Below, in pieces: positions 26,524-36,246 of a stretch of 64,000 nucleotides of DNA (position 1 is the stretch's first letter; every line of letters starts with the position of its first letter). A program made the position numbers and the translations under genes. The DNA comes from Pseudomonadota bacterium (GTDB taxonomy: Bacteria > Pseudomonadota > Gammaproteobacteria > Burkholderiales > Burkholderiaceae_C), in NCBI GenBank assembly GCA_021819435.1, contig JAKARB010000008.1, positions 158,361 to 222,360 on the forward strand, in the 5' to 3' direction. Below the pieces are notes generated by a model. That model was not told where the DNA came from. It made no database searches and worked only from the letters and a program-made list of their open reading frames with translations.

Positions 26524-27903
26524 TTATTGGTTGCTGCGTGTCGCCCCCTGGGAAATCGCCTGTCCGAGTTCAATCACTGCCAGGGCGTAATAGCTTGACT
26601 GGTTGTATCGGGTGAGGGCGTAGAAATTGCGGGTTCCGGCAATGATGGTCGGTGCCCTGCCCGCGTTATGCAGCAGCACCATGGCCAGCGGACCGGGATG
26701 ATTCATCGCGCTTTCGGGCAGTTGTGCGCCGAGTTCTCGCATTTGACTGGCGGTGAATGTGGGGCGGATATCGGGTGCCAGCAAGGTGTCGAGTTGGGGG
26801 CCATTGGCCGGTGGGCGAACGGGAAAATGCGTCGGCCATTGAGCCTGCCAGCCATGCGCCGCCAGGAAATTGGCGACGCTGCCAATGGCATCCGACGGGC
26901 TGTTGATGAGATCGATGTGCCCATCACCATCGAAATCGACGCCGTGTTTGCGAATCGAGCTCGGCATGAATTGCGGCCAGCCGATGGCGCCCGCGAACGA
27001 TCCGAGCACCTGGCTGGGCTCCAGTCCTTGTTCCCGGCACATCAGCAGGAATTCGCCCAATTCCTGGCGGAAGAATGCGCTGCGATCGCTGCGGCCTTTT
27101 GGGAAATCCAGCGACAGCGTTGTCAAGGCATCCAGCACCCGGAATCGGCCCGTGTCTCGGCCATAAAGCGTTTCGACGCCGATGACGCCAGCGATGATGT
27201 GAGCAGGCACGCCGTAGAGTTCTTCCGCACGCCGCAAATCCGCCGCATTGGCCTGCCAGAAGCGTTGTCCTGAGCGCAGGCGCTGGGGTTCGACAAAGCG
27301 GCTGCGATAGGCTGCCCAATTTTTGGCGCCCGGGTTGGCAGCAGGCATGATCAGGCGAGGCACAACCTCGCGGTAACGCGCTTCGGCGATGACATCACGG
27401 GTCCATTGCACGGGGAGATTGAGGCTGCGTGCGAGCTCATCTGCGAGTTGTGCGGCATCGGCCCGACCAGCGTAGCGGGATTGATCAACAGGCACGGGGC
27501 GAGGTTCGGTCAAGCTGATGGTTGGCTGCGCCACAGGTGTGACGATGGCCGTGAGCATGGCGGTCTCTTTGGCCGTTGTCGTTGTCGTCGACGCAGGTGT
27601 TTGAGCAGCATTGGCTTGGGCGGAGAGGTCGCTTCTGTTCGTGGCTGCCTGATGCGAAGCATGAACTGGCTGGGAGGACGCTTTGTCCTCAACCGAGGAG
27701 AGGCTGGACGATGAGCCGCAGGCCACGAGGCCCAGTGCGGCGGCGATGCTGGCCAACAGGGTGCGCAAATTGGTGTGCGGATGGGCATGCCTGACGTGCT
27801 GAGGAATGTCCGGGTGGTTTGGCTTCTCAGCGCCTGATCGAGGCTGCTTCTTGTTGCACGCGGTCGAGCGGGTGGTCAAGGGCGTTGCCGTGAGATCGTT
27901 CAT
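26524..27903 (-). CDS. Lytic murein transglycosylase, MltB-like lipoprotein
   Basis: 459 residues from ATG 27903. The N-terminus is uncertain: the hydrophobic lipoprotein signal (TLLASIAAALGLVAC, lipobox Cys62) starts about 45 residues in, and a TTG at 27768 would give a standard signal but has no Shine-Dalgarno. A Ser/Thr/Ala-rich linker precedes the SLT/MltB catalytic domain (about 125-455). The catalytic Glu is Glu244 in GVIGVETLYGRDTG; SFAGAIGWPQFMPSSIRKH and DFDGDGHIDL are MltB motifs. It cleaves the MurNAc-GlcNAc bond, producing 1,6-anhydro ends. It lies immediately after the transglutaminase gene of the moxR operon. Confidence 0.92.
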   Translation of the reverse strand: MNDLTATPLTTRSTACNKKQPRSGAEKPNHPDIPQHVRHAHPHTNLRTLLASIAAALGLVACGSSSSLSSVEDKASSQPVHASHQAATNRSDLSAQANAAQTPASTTTTTAKETAMLTAIVTPVAQPTISLTEPRPVPVDQSRYAGRADAAQLADELARSLNLPVQWTRDVIAEARYREVVPRLIMPAANPGAKNWAAYRSRFVEPQRLRSGQRFWQANAADLRRAEELYGVPAHIIAGVIGVETLYGRDTGRFRVLDALTTLSLDFPKGRSDRSAFFRQELGEFLLMCREQGLEPSQVLGSFAGAIGWPQFMPSSIRKHGVDFDGDGHIDLINSPSDAIGSVANFLAAHGWQAQWPTHFPVRPPANGPQLDTLLAPDIRPTFTASQMRELGAQLPESAMNHPGPLAMVLLHNAGRAPTIIAGTRNFYALTRYNQSSYYALAVIELGQAISQGATRSNQ

Positions 27904-28008
27904 GGGGTTTGTCATGGAGCGGAGCGGGGCACTCAGCGGAAGAGGAGGAAGTCGGATTTGGCGCATGGATGCGGGCGTTTCAAGCAGTTTGTCAGCCGAC
28001 CTGAGCAA

Positions 28009-30231
28009 TCAGTCTTGGGCTCGCAATCCTGGGGGCTTGGCCTGGTGCTTCGATGCCAGTCGCTCCGACGCAGTCAGGCGAGACCATCGCGCGGCCAGCG
28101 CCAGCGTGTCCTTGAGCAGGGCTTGGCGTTGGCGCCGCGTGTCTTCTTGCGCAGGCGCATATCGCAGGGCATCAAGGCGTCGCAGGTGTTCGATCAGGGC
28201 TTGCGCGAGTTCAACCTGACGAGGCGATCGGCTTTGCCTCTGGCTTGAGCAAGCGATCGTGGTGGCCCAGTTCAACGCCGGTGCGGGAGCGGGGCAGTCG
28301 GCCGGCGCGGGCAGGCCTGCAGCCAGCAGACCACGGTGCAATTTCATCAACGGAGCGTGCCACGGCGAGCGGCGAAGACGCGGGCGTTGCCACCACAGCC
28401 AAAGCAGCCCAGCGATGGCGAGCATGCCGATGATGGCTGCGCAGATTCGCACCAAAGTGACCCAGTCAGGTGACTCGAAGCCCCAGTTGCGCAGCAATGA
28501 CATCTGCTGTTGGCGGGAGTACTGCAGCACCCACACATTCCAGCGGTGGTTGGCTGCATCGGTGTAAGCGCGCAGGCCACTCCAGAACGCTGGGTCGAGT
28601 CCTTGCAACGCTTGGGGCAATTGCTCCGGGTAGCGGATGGGGGGGCGAGGGCGGTCGATGCGGTTGGGCGCCACAGCCGCCGTCGGGTCAGCTCGGGTCC
28701 AGCCACGGCCGTCGGCCCAGTATTCGGCCCAGGCGTGTGCGTCGCTGTTGCGCACCACGTGCAGGCCATCCACCGGGTTGATCTCGGCGCCTTGGAAACC
28801 AGTGACCACGCGAGCGGGCACGTTCATGGCCCGGAGGATCACGACGAAAGCGGTGGCGTAGTGTTCGCAAAAGCCGGTCTTGCGGTCCAGCCAGAATCGG
28901 TCGATGGGGTGAGCGTGTGAGGGGGGTGTCTGGCCTTCAGTGGCTTTGGTATCCGCGCTTGGTGACTGTTCGTCAACGGTGCCTTCGGGTGCGAGTGTGT
29001 AGCTGTAGCCGCCCTGGCGAATGTGCCAGAGCAGCGCTTGCACGAGGGCGTCGGCATCGGCATTTTGCAGGCCTGGCTGCTGATGAAAGCGAGCAGCCCA
29101 AGCCAGGGTGCGCGGGTTGTGGCCCGAGGGAAGTGCGAGGTTGGTGACGCCCGCTTCGGTGGCGCTCGGATCGCGGGTGTCTCGGGCGCCCATCCAGGCG
29201 CTGGCATCGATCTGCGTGCGCTCGGTCAGGGCTTGTTGTGCATGCCAGCTCAGGCCGTCCCGATGCAGTTTCATCGACGGCCCGTTGGGTGTGGTTTGCG
29301 CGGCCAGGGTCCCGTCAAGCAGAGGCACGGTGCGCAGCCGATTCGGTTCAAGCGTGATCTGGTAATCGATTCTCCAGCCCACGGCTTGTGGTGACCCCGC
29401 CGAATCAGTCGATGGAGTGAGAGGAACGGGTTGCGATGGCCACCGCGTCATTGTGCTGCTGGTCCAGTTGCGTCCATCGAATTGGTCCAGCACCGGGCCA
29501 CGGAAGTACATCTCCTGAGGACGGGGTGGCTGCCCCATGAAGCGCAGTCGCATGGCCACGCTGTCGTCCAGGGCCAGCTCGGACATCTTTCCCAGCTCGA
29601 TGTGATCGGAAAGTCCGGTGCGGGGACCGCTGTCGGCCGGGGCGCTCCACAACGGCCCGAAGCGCGGAAACAGCAGGTAAAGCGCCAGCATGACCGGCAC
29701 ACCCATGACCATGCAGCGCGCTGCTGCGCCGACGGCGTTCACGATGGGAGGGCGCCCTTGTTGGCGTTGCGCCAGCACCAGCGAGCTCAGCAATCCCAGG
29801 GTGGCAAGCAGCATCAAGGCAGCCAGGCCAATGGCCTGCGAGTGCAGGAACTGGGTCAGCACGAGGAAGAAGCCCAGAGATGTGACGACAAAGGCGTCGC
29901 GCCGTGCGCGCAGTTCCAGCGTCTTGAGCGCAGTCAGCAGGGTCACGAGGGTCACGCCTGCCTGCCTTCCGAAGATGGATTGATGCGTGGCGAGGGTCAG
30001 GCCTGTGGCCGCTGCCAGCGCGACCAGCAGCACCCAGCGCGGCGGCAGCGGTGCATCGTGCCAGGCCAGCCACGCCCGCCAGGCCATGGCCAAGGCGGTG
30101 CCCACGCTGCACCAAAGCGGCAGGCGGCCGAGGTGTGGAAGGATGCACAGGGCCAGCACCGCCAGCAGCCACAGGGTGTCGCGGCCCTCTCTGGAGACGC
30201 CCGTGTTGACGCGGCTGGCAAGGGGGCTCAC
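28009..30231 (-). CDS. TgpA-like transglutaminase with DUF3488 membrane domain
   Basis: 740 residues from GTG 30231, whose codon overlaps the upstream stop (GTGA) and follows aaggag at ideal spacing. The N-terminal DUF3488 region (about 18-190) has five or six hydrophobic segments. The transglutaminase core shows the triad Cys455 (TGFCEHYATAF), His499 (DAHAWAEYW) and Asp515 (ADPTAAV). Another membrane segment lies near 570-595, followed by a DUF4129-like tail. Pseudomonas TgpA is an essential inner membrane protein with a periplasmic transglutaminase domain. Part of the moxR-DUF58-tgpA operon. Confidence 0.93.
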   Translation of the reverse strand: MSPLASRVNTGVSREGRDTLWLLAVLALCILPHLGRLPLWCSVGTALAMAWRAWLAWHDAPLPPRWVLLVALAAATGLTLATHQSIFGRQAGVTLVTLLTALKTLELRARRDAFVVTSLGFFLVLTQFLHSQAIGLAALMLLATLGLLSSLVLAQRQQGRPPIVNAVGAAARCMVMGVPVMLALYLLFPRFGPLWSAPADSGPRTGLSDHIELGKMSELALDDSVAMRLRFMGQPPRPQEMYFRGPVLDQFDGRNWTSSTMTRWPSQPVPLTPSTDSAGSPQAVGWRIDYQITLEPNRLRTVPLLDGTLAAQTTPNGPSMKLHRDGLSWHAQQALTERTQIDASAWMGARDTRDPSATEAGVTNLALPSGHNPRTLAWAARFHQQPGLQNADADALVQALLWHIRQGGYSYTLAPEGTVDEQSPSADTKATEGQTPPSHAHPIDRFWLDRKTGFCEHYATAFVVILRAMNVPARVVTGFQGAEINPVDGLHVVRNSDAHAWAEYWADGRGWTRADPTAAVAPNRIDRPRPPIRYPEQLPQALQGLDPAFWSGLRAYTDAANHRWNVWVLQYSRQQQMSLLRNWGFESPDWVTLVRICAAIIGMLAIAGLLWLWWQRPRLRRSPWHAPLMKLHRGLLAAGLPAPADCPAPAPALNWATTIACSSQRQSRSPRQVELAQALIEHLRRLDALRYAPAQEDTRRQRQALLKDTLALAARWSRLTASERLASKHQAKPPGLRAQD

Positions 30232-31286
30232 AGCGAGCTCCTTTTTGTCACGGTGGCCGAGCCGCCTGACCATGTGGCCAGGGTGTCGAGGCAGTGCCTC
30301 AGGTGAGTTGCCCCGTGGCTGCATGCGATCACTTGGCCGGGCAGCCGCAAGCCGTAGGTGCGGCCCACTGCTGCCGCTTCCTGTTCGGCGGCCACCAGCC
30401 ATGAAGCCAGCCGCGACAGGCGTTGCTCGGTGTCCAGCCCGGCCAGTCCAGGGCTGTCCTCCAGGTCCAGCCAGCGATCTGGCGCCCGGTTCGAAGCAGG
30501 CTCACGGGTGACCAGGCCGGCTCCCGTGGCCAATGTCAGGCTGGACTTCTTCCAGGCGATCCAGCGGACGGGGTCGCCTCGGCGGTAATCGCGCAGCCCT
30601 TCAGGCAATTCCTGGCCTTGGCGACTCTGATGAACCGTCGTCCGTGCGGGGTCTGCGCCGTGGTGGTCGGGCAATGGTGGGGCATGAGGATCGAGTGCGG
30701 GCCACACCAGAACCTGGGTGCGTGGACGCCAGTATGACCATGCGCGGAACAGACCCAAGGGGTAGCGCGTCTCGATCACCAGCCGGGGCAGCGGATGCCG
30801 GCCTCGCTGGCGAGTGGGGATGTCGAGCACCACGCAGGCATCCTGGCCGGGAGGCAGGTCTGCGAACTGCGCGGCGGCGTCGCTCGGCCCCGTCTGGCTG
30901 TTCGTGGCAGAAACCGCCAGCGAGCAGCGCCAGAGCCGCCGATGCTGGTTGGTGAGGGTCACCGGCACGGGCACGACCTGCCCGGCATGAACGCTGGGTG
31001 GGCTGCCCAGGCTCAGGCTGATGCCTTGCAGGTTGCCATGTGTCTGGTAGAGCGCCGCCAAGCCCGCGCCGCCGAGCAGGAAGGCCAGCGCATAACCCAG
31101 GTTGATTTGTTCGTTGATGGATGCAAGCAGCAGCACGCACACGACGGCGGCAAAGCCCCATCCCGCCCGGGTGGGCAGGATGTAGAGGTTGCGTTGCGTG
31201 AGCCGCAACTCGTCCTGGCGCGGCAGCCGTTGCTCCCACCAGTCCGACCACCGTTGCCGCAGGCGCGACGTCGTGGTCGCGATCAT
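30228..31286 (-). CDS. DUF58 domain protein
   Basis: 352 residues from ATG 31286, whose ATGA overlaps the moxR stop. Two hydrophobic segments near residues 35-80 (GWGFAAVVCVLLLASINEQ and LGYALAFLLGGAGLAALYQ) are followed by a periplasmic beta-rich part and the DUF58 core, with LPEGLRDYRRGDPVRWIAWKKSSL close to the family signature EFxxLRxYxxGDDxRxIdW. DUF58 proteins accompany MoxR ATPases; their activity is not established. The stop overlaps the transglutaminase start. Confidence 0.92.
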   Translation of the reverse strand: MIATTTSRLRQRWSDWWEQRLPRQDELRLTQRNLYILPTRAGWGFAAVVCVLLLASINEQINLGYALAFLLGGAGLAALYQTHGNLQGISLSLGSPPSVHAGQVVPVPVTLTNQHRRLWRCSLAVSATNSQTGPSDAAAQFADLPPGQDACVVLDIPTRQRGRHPLPRLVIETRYPLGLFRAWSYWRPRTQVLVWPALDPHAPPLPDHHGADPARTTVHQSRQGQELPEGLRDYRRGDPVRWIAWKKSSLTLATGAGLVTREPASNRAPDRWLDLEDSPGLAGLDTEQRLSRLASWLVAAEQEAAAVGRTYGLRLPGQVIACSHGATHLRHCLDTLATWSGGSATVTKRSSL

Positions 31287-32260
31287 GGCACCTGGGTCGC
31301 CTCCAGGAGCACCCTGGCCTGGGCCGCCGCGCTGCGTCCCGACTGCGGCAGCGCCTGCAACCGGTGCGCCACGCCAGGCACCCACAGCACCTGGATGTCC
31401 TCGGGCGAAACGTGTTGGCGCCCCATGACCAGGGCCCGGGCGCGCGCCAGCCGCAACAGCGACAACCCGGCGCGCGGGCTCAGACCTTGCGCGAACCAGC
31501 GACCGTCACGCGTGGCATGGATGAGTGCCAGCACGTAGTCCAACAGGCTGTCAGCCACATGCACGCCATCCACCTGGCCCTGCCAGGCAAGCCAGGCTTC
31601 GGGTGTCATCACGGGCTGCAACGACTGCAAGGCCTGGCGCCGATCAGAGCCGGCCAGCAGCGAGCGTTCGGCAACAGCATCCGGGTAGCCCAGCGACAGC
31701 CTCATCGCGAAACGGTCGAGCTGCGATTCAGGCAGCGGATGGGTGCCGAGCTGCTCGCCGGGGTTCTGCGTGGCGATGACGAAGAATGGACTCGGCAAGG
31801 CCAGCGTCTGGCCGTCCACCGACACCTGGCGCTCTTCCATGGCTTCGAGCAAGGCGCTTTGCGTGCGCGGCCCGGCACGGTTGATTTCGTCGGCCAGCAG
31901 CACCTGGGCGAACACAGGCCCCGGATGAAAGACGAAGGTTTCCTTCTGGCGCTCGTAGATGCTCACGCCGATGAGGTCGGAGGGCAGCAGATCGGCCGTG
32001 AACTGAACGCGCGCGGCGCTCAGACCCAGCGAGCGCGCAAGCGCTTGCGACAGCGTGGTCTTGCCCACCCCCGGCACGTCCTCGACCAGCAGGTGGCCGC
32101 TGGCCAGCAAGCAAATCACGCTGAGCGCGACCTGCTCCCGTTTGCCCACGATGATCGTGCTAACCTGATCAATGAGCGACGCTAGCTGCGAGGCCTTGGC
32201 GCCTGACGAGCCCGCTGTGGGGCTGGCAGGCAGGGATGCGTGCGAATCGTTGCGAAGCAT
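31283..32260 (-). CDS. MoxR family AAA+ ATPase
   Basis: 325 residues. Walker A at about 62-69 (DVPGVGKTT), Walker B VLLADEINRAGPRTQSALLEAMEE, sensor 1 FFVIATQNPGEQLGTHPLPESQLDRF, all diagnostic for MoxR. MoxR ATPases act as chaperones that mature or insert protein complexes. It heads the minus-strand operon moxR-DUF58-tgpA-mltB with 4-base overlaps between the first three genes. Only 48 bases separate its start from the divergent deacetylase gene, so the two promoters must be nearly back to back. Confidence 0.96.
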   Translation of the reverse strand: MLRNDSHASLPASPTAGSSGAKASQLASLIDQVSTIIVGKREQVALSVICLLASGHLLVEDVPGVGKTTLSQALARSLGLSAARVQFTADLLPSDLIGVSIYERQKETFVFHPGPVFAQVLLADEINRAGPRTQSALLEAMEERQVSVDGQTLALPSPFFVIATQNPGEQLGTHPLPESQLDRFAMRLSLGYPDAVAERSLLAGSDRRQALQSLQPVMTPEAWLAWQGQVDGVHVADSLLDYVLALIHATRDGRWFAQGLSPRAGLSLLRLARARALVMGRQHVSPEDIQVLWVPGVAHRLQALPQSGRSAAAQARVLLEATQVP

Positions 32261-32308
32261 GGCATGACATTAACCGATTCCCGGGAGCGCCGAGGCGCTT
32301 TCTGAACC

Positions 32309-33244
32309 ATGACCACCGGCTACTTCTCCCACCCGGACTGCCTCGCCCACGACATGGGCTCGGGTCACCCGGAGTGTCCCGCCCGCTTGCATGCCATCGA
32401 AGATCACCTGCGTGCCGTGGGCTTGGACATGCTCATGCTGCCTCAGGACGTGCCCATGGCCTCCAACGAGGACCTGGCCCTCGCGCACGACCTGAACTAC
32501 GTGCTCACGCTCGACGACTTCCTGCAGCAGCTCGAGGCCACCGGCGACACCCGCGCGCTCGACCCCGACACCTGGGGCTGCCCTGGCACCCGCTCGGCCG
32601 CCTGGCGCGCCGCCGGAGCCGCCGTGGCCGCCACCGACGCGGTGATCGACGGCAAGCTGATCAACGCGTTCTGCGCCGTGCGGCCGCCTGGGCACCACGC
32701 CACGCACAACCAGACCATGGGCTTCTGCTTCTTCAACAACGTGGCGGTGGCGGCCCGCCATGCGCTGGACGTGCGCGGCCTGAAGCGCGTGGCCATCGTC
32801 GACTTCGATGTACACCATGGCAACGGCACCGAAGACATCCTGGCCAACGACGACCGCGTGCTCATGGTCGGCCTGTTCCAGCACCCGTTCTACCCTTACA
32901 GCGGCGCCGAGAGCCGGGCGGGCAACATGGTCAACGTGCCGGTGCCCGCGCGCAGCGATGGCCGCGTGGTGCGTGACGTGATCGAGAGCTACTGGCTCTA
33001 TCGCCTGGAAGACTTCAAGCCGGAGATGATTTTCATCTCGGCGGGTTTCGATGCGCACCGGGAGGACGACATGGGCGGCCTGGGTCTGGTCGAGGCAGAC
33101 TACGCCTGGATCACCCAGCGCGTCATGGACATCGCCCGCACGCACGCCAAGGGCCGCATCGTTTCCTGCCTGGAAGGCGGCTACAACCTCAGCGCCCTCG
33201 CGCGCAGCGTGGCCGCGCATGTCCGCACCTTGATCGAATACTGA
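32309..33244 (+). CDS. Histone deacetylase-like (class II-type) amidohydrolase
   Basis: 311 residues. Arginase/deacetylase fold with the HDAC motifs HPECPARL, FCAVRPPGHHATHNQTMGFC, the zinc-binding DFDVHHGNGTED, and the second zinc Asp region SAGFDAHREDDMGGL, all catalytic residues in place. Bacterial relatives include acetylpolyamine amidohydrolases and histone-deacetylase-like amidohydrolases; substrates vary, so protein or polyamine deacetylation cannot be separated here. The start ATG 32309 is divergent from moxR. Confidence 0.94.
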   Translation: MTTGYFSHPDCLAHDMGSGHPECPARLHAIEDHLRAVGLDMLMLPQDVPMASNEDLALAHDLNYVLTLDDFLQQLEATGDTRALDPDTWGCPGTRSAAWRAAGAAVAATDAVIDGKLINAFCAVRPPGHHATHNQTMGFCFFNNVAVAARHALDVRGLKRVAIVDFDVHHGNGTEDILANDDRVLMVGLFQHPFYPYSGAESRAGNMVNVPVPARSDGRVVRDVIESYWLYRLEDFKPEMIFISAGFDAHREDDMGGLGLVEADYAWITQRVMDIARTHAKGRIVSCLEGGYNLSALARSVAAHVRTLIEY

Positions 33245-33263
33245 TCGAACCGACACACCTGCC

Positions 33264-34637
33264 TTGCCCGTGACTTCCTTCGCTTCCCTGGCCGCGTCCT
33301 CCGTGCCGTCCGCCGCCGATTTCGCTGGCGCCCACACCCGCCCCCTGACCGCCGCCGAACTGGAGGAACTGCTGAGGCGCCTTCAGCAGCCCACGGCGCT
33401 CATCGAACTCGCCGTCGTGTTCGGCTGCCTGGGGCTGGCCTGGCTGCTCATCCGCTTCCTGCGTGGCAAACAGCCTGACCCCCGCTCCATCTGGTTCGGC
33501 TACCACGTCATCGACGGCATCTTGTTTCCGGTGCTGGCGCTGGTGCTGGCCCTCATCGCGCGCCGGGCGCTGCAAGACACCATCCCGCTGGCGGTGTTCC
33601 GCCTCGCCATACCGGTGCTGTCGTCTCTGGCGGTCATCCGCCTGACGGTGAAGGTGCTGGGAGCGGCCTTTCCCGCGTCGAGTGCGCTGCGCGTGGTGGA
33701 GCGCACCGTGTCATGGGGAGCATGGCTGGCCACGGTGCTCTGGATCACGGGCGTGCTGCCCATCGTCCTCGATGAACTCGACGACATCACTTGGAAGATC
33801 GGGTCGAGCAAGGTGAGCCTGCGCAACCTGATCGAAGGCACGCTGAGCGCGGTGCTGGTGATGATCCTGTCCCTGTCGCTGTCCTCGGCGCTGGAGGCAC
33901 GGTTGCTGCGCGGCGCGACCGACAACCTCTCGCTGCGCAAGATGGCGGCCAACCTCCTGCGGGCCCTGCTGCTCGGCGTGGGGCTGATGCTGGCTTTGTC
34001 CGCCGTGGGCATCGACCTGACGGCGCTGTCGGTATTCGGGGGGGCGCTGGGCGTGGGGGTGGGCATGGGCCTGCAGAAGCTGGCGGCCAATTACGTCAGC
34101 GGCTTCGTCATCCTGGCTGAGCGCAGCCTGCGCATCGGCGACCTGGTGCGGGTCGACAACTTCGAGGGCGTGATCACCGACATCAACACCCGCTTCACCG
34201 TCATCCGGGCGACCAATGGCCGGGAGTCGATCGTGCCCAACGAGGTGCTGATCACCCAGCGGGTCGAGAACGCTTCCCTGGCCGACCGGCGCGTGTCGAT
34301 GTCGACCGTGGTGCAGGTGGCCTACGGAACCGACCTGCATTCGCTGATGCCGCGCTTGCAGGCGGTGGTGGCGCAGGTGCCGCGCGTCATCCAGGAACCG
34401 GCGCCTTCGGTGCTGCTGACCCAGTTTGCTTCGGACGGCTTGGAGCTGACGATCTCGTTCTGGATCATGGACCCCGAGGCCGGTCAGCAAGGCGTCCGCT
34501 CGGCGGTCAACCTGGCGCTTTTGTCCGAACTCGACCGCCTGGGCGTGGAGATTCCTTTCCCGCAGCGGGTGGTGCGCCTGGTGGCCGCCGGCCCTGCGCC
34601 CGCAGCGGCCGGGGTGGTATCCTCGCCCGCACCATGA
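33264..34637 (+). CDS. MscS family mechanosensitive channel protein
   Basis: 457 residues, starting at TTG 33264 or GTG 33270, about 20 bases after the deacetylase gene. Hydrophobic segments lie near 50-68, 90-110, 115-135, 145-170, 195-215 and the pore-lining helix at about 250-285 ([30 protein letters not shown]), rich in Gly and Ala as in MscS TM3. The cytoplasmic beta domain follows ([24 protein letters not shown], then [14 protein letters not shown]). It would release solutes on hypo-osmotic shock. The last codons overlap psd by four bases. Confidence 0.93.
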   Translation: MPVTSFASLAASSVPSAADFAGAHTRPLTAAELEELLRRLQQPTALIELAVVFGCLGLAWLLIRFLRGKQPDPRSIWFGYHVIDGILFPVLALVLALIARRALQDTIPLAVFRLAIPVLSSLAVIRLTVKVLGAAFPASSALRVVERTVSWGAWLATVLWITGVLPIVLDELDDITWKIGSSKVSLRNLIEGTLSAVLVMILSLSLSSALEARLLRGATDNLSLRKMAANLLRALLLGVGLMLALSAVGIDLTALSVFGGALGVGVGMGLQKLAANYVSGFVILAERSLRIGDLVRVDNFEGVITDINTRFTVIRATNGRESIVPNEVLITQRVENASLADRRVSMSTVVQVAYGTDLHSLMPRLQAVVAQVPRVIQEPAPSVLLTQFASDGLELTISFWIMDPEAGQQGVRSAVNLALLSELDRLGVEIPFPQRVVRLVAAGPAPAAAGVVSSPAP

Positions 34638-35281
34638 TGTCCACCCTGCAGTTGTTCACCCGGACCCATCGCCCGCTCACCCTGGGGCTGCTGCTGGCTG
34701 CCGTGCTCCTGGCCTTCCTGGCTAGCGACGCCTGGGGCCTGCTGGCGCTCGTCCTGTCCGCCGCCTGGCTGCTGCTCAGCTGGCGCGACGCCCCTCGCGC
34801 TGTGCCCAGCCAGGCCGGCGCCGTGCTCTCACCCGCCGACGGCCGCGTTGTGCGCATCGAGAAGGCCCGTGACCCCTATGCCGACCGCGAAGCCCTGCGC
34901 ATCAGCGTGTTCATGAACGTTTTCGACACGCACGCCAACCGCGCCAGCGTCGATGGCGTGATCCGTGATGTGAAGTACTTCCCAGGCGCGCCGATCAACA
35001 CCGACCTGGACACCGCCTCGCCGCGCAACGAGCGCAACGCCGTGGTGATCGAATCCAATGGGCAACTGGTGACGCTGGTGCAGGTGGCCGGCCTGATCGC
35101 CCGCCGCATCCTCTGCCACGTCAAGCCCGGTGACACGCTCACGCGAGGCCAGCGCTATGGCCTGATCCGCTTCGGCTCGCGCGTGGACATCTACCTGCCG
35201 CCGCACGCCGTGCCCAAGGTCGCCCCGGGCGAGCGCGTGTCGGCCACCACCACCGTCCTGGCGACCCTGGTGTCCGCATGA
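34634..35281 (+). CDS. psd: Phosphatidylserine decarboxylase proenzyme (short type)
   Basis: 215 residues, the short PSD-A type. Two hydrophobic stretches (about 16-52) anchor it to the inner membrane. Core motifs: [57 protein letters not shown]. The protein self-cleaves between Gly181 and Ser182 in FGSR, making the pyruvoyl cofactor. It converts phosphatidylserine to phosphatidylethanolamine. It overlaps mscS upstream and pssA downstream (ATGA), so the two PE-synthesis steps are coupled. Confidence 0.97.
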   Translation: MMSTLQLFTRTHRPLTLGLLLAAVLLAFLASDAWGLLALVLSAAWLLLSWRDAPRAVPSQAGAVLSPADGRVVRIEKARDPYADREALRISVFMNVFDTHANRASVDGVIRDVKYFPGAPINTDLDTASPRNERNAVVIESNGQLVTLVQVAGLIARRILCHVKPGDTLTRGQRYGLIRFGSRVDIYLPPHAVPKVAPGERVSATTTVLATLVSA

Positions 35282-36126
35282 ACTCCCCTGACCAGCAACC
35301 CGGTGCCGACGAGGCCATGGACGCGTCCTCGGAGGCGTCCGTCGAAGCGCCGCGCCCGCGCCGCAAGGGCATCTACATCCTGCCCAACCTGTTCACCCTG
35401 GCCGCGTTGTTCGGCGGGTTCTACGCCATCGTCATGGCCATGAACGACCGCTTCGAGCAGGCAGCGGTCGGCATCTTCTGCGCCATGGTGCTCGACAGCC
35501 TGGACGGCCGTGTCGCGCGCATGACCAACACCCAGAGTGCCTTTGGCGAGCAGATGGACAGCCTCTCCGACATGGTCTCCTTCGGCGCCGCCCCGGCCCT
35601 GATCGTCTACGAATGGGCGCTCAAGGGCATGGGCAAGTGGGGCTGGATCGCTGCCTTCGTTTACTGCTCGTGCGCCGCGCTGCGCCTGGCGCGCTTCAAC
35701 ACCAACATCGCCGTGGTCGACAAGCGCTTCTTCCAGGGCCTGCCCAGCCCGGCCGCCGCCGCCCTCGTCGTGGGCCTGATTTGGGTGGTCACCGACGCGG
35801 GCTACACGCCCCAGGACGCCATCTGGCTGACGTGGCTGGCATTCGCCTTCACGCTGTACGCAGGGCTGACCATGGTCACCAACATCCCGTTCTACAGCTT
35901 CAAGGACGTCAACTTCCGCAAGACCGTGCCCTTCATCGTGATCGTCGCGATCGCTTTGGGCATCGCCGTGATCACCATCCACCCGCCGATCGTGCTGTTC
36001 GGCGTGTTCGTGGTGTATGGCCTCTCGGGCTACGGCGTGTATGCATGGAAGCTCAGCCAGGGCAAGCGCGTGAGCGTGATTTCCACCTCCACCGACGAGC
36101 CCGAAGAGGCCGGCCTGCATCGCTGA
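35278..36126 (+). CDS. pssA: CDP-diacylglycerol--serine O-phosphatidyltransferase
   Basis: 282-residue integral membrane enzyme that makes phosphatidylserine from CDP-diacylglycerol and serine. The CDP-alcohol phosphatidyltransferase signature [20 protein letters not shown] followed by [11 protein letters not shown] has all aspartates of D-x2-DG-x2-AR-x8-G-x3-D-x3-D. Six or so hydrophobic segments follow. A Ser/Glu/Pro-rich N-terminal tail (about 1-30) precedes the core. Its start overlaps the psd stop; leuA follows after 120 bases, an order also known from other betaproteobacteria. Confidence 0.97.
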   Translation: MNSPDQQPGADEAMDASSEASVEAPRPRRKGIYILPNLFTLAALFGGFYAIVMAMNDRFEQAAVGIFCAMVLDSLDGRVARMTNTQSAFGEQMDSLSDMVSFGAAPALIVYEWALKGMGKWGWIAAFVYCSCAALRLARFNTNIAVVDKRFFQGLPSPAAAALVVGLIWVVTDAGYTPQDAIWLTWLAFAFTLYAGLTMVTNIPFYSFKDVNFRKTVPFIVIVAIALGIAVITIHPPIVLFGVFVVYGLSGYGVYAWKLSQGKRVSVISTSTDEPEEAGLHR

Positions 36127-36246
36127 CCTCGGTGTTTGGCCGCCACGTTGACCTGATCGCCGTTTGATCCCCCAAGTGATCCACTGATTGATCCGGGGCG
36201 CACCGGGCGCCCCCGCCGCTTGCCCCAACAGGCGAGGAGACATCCC

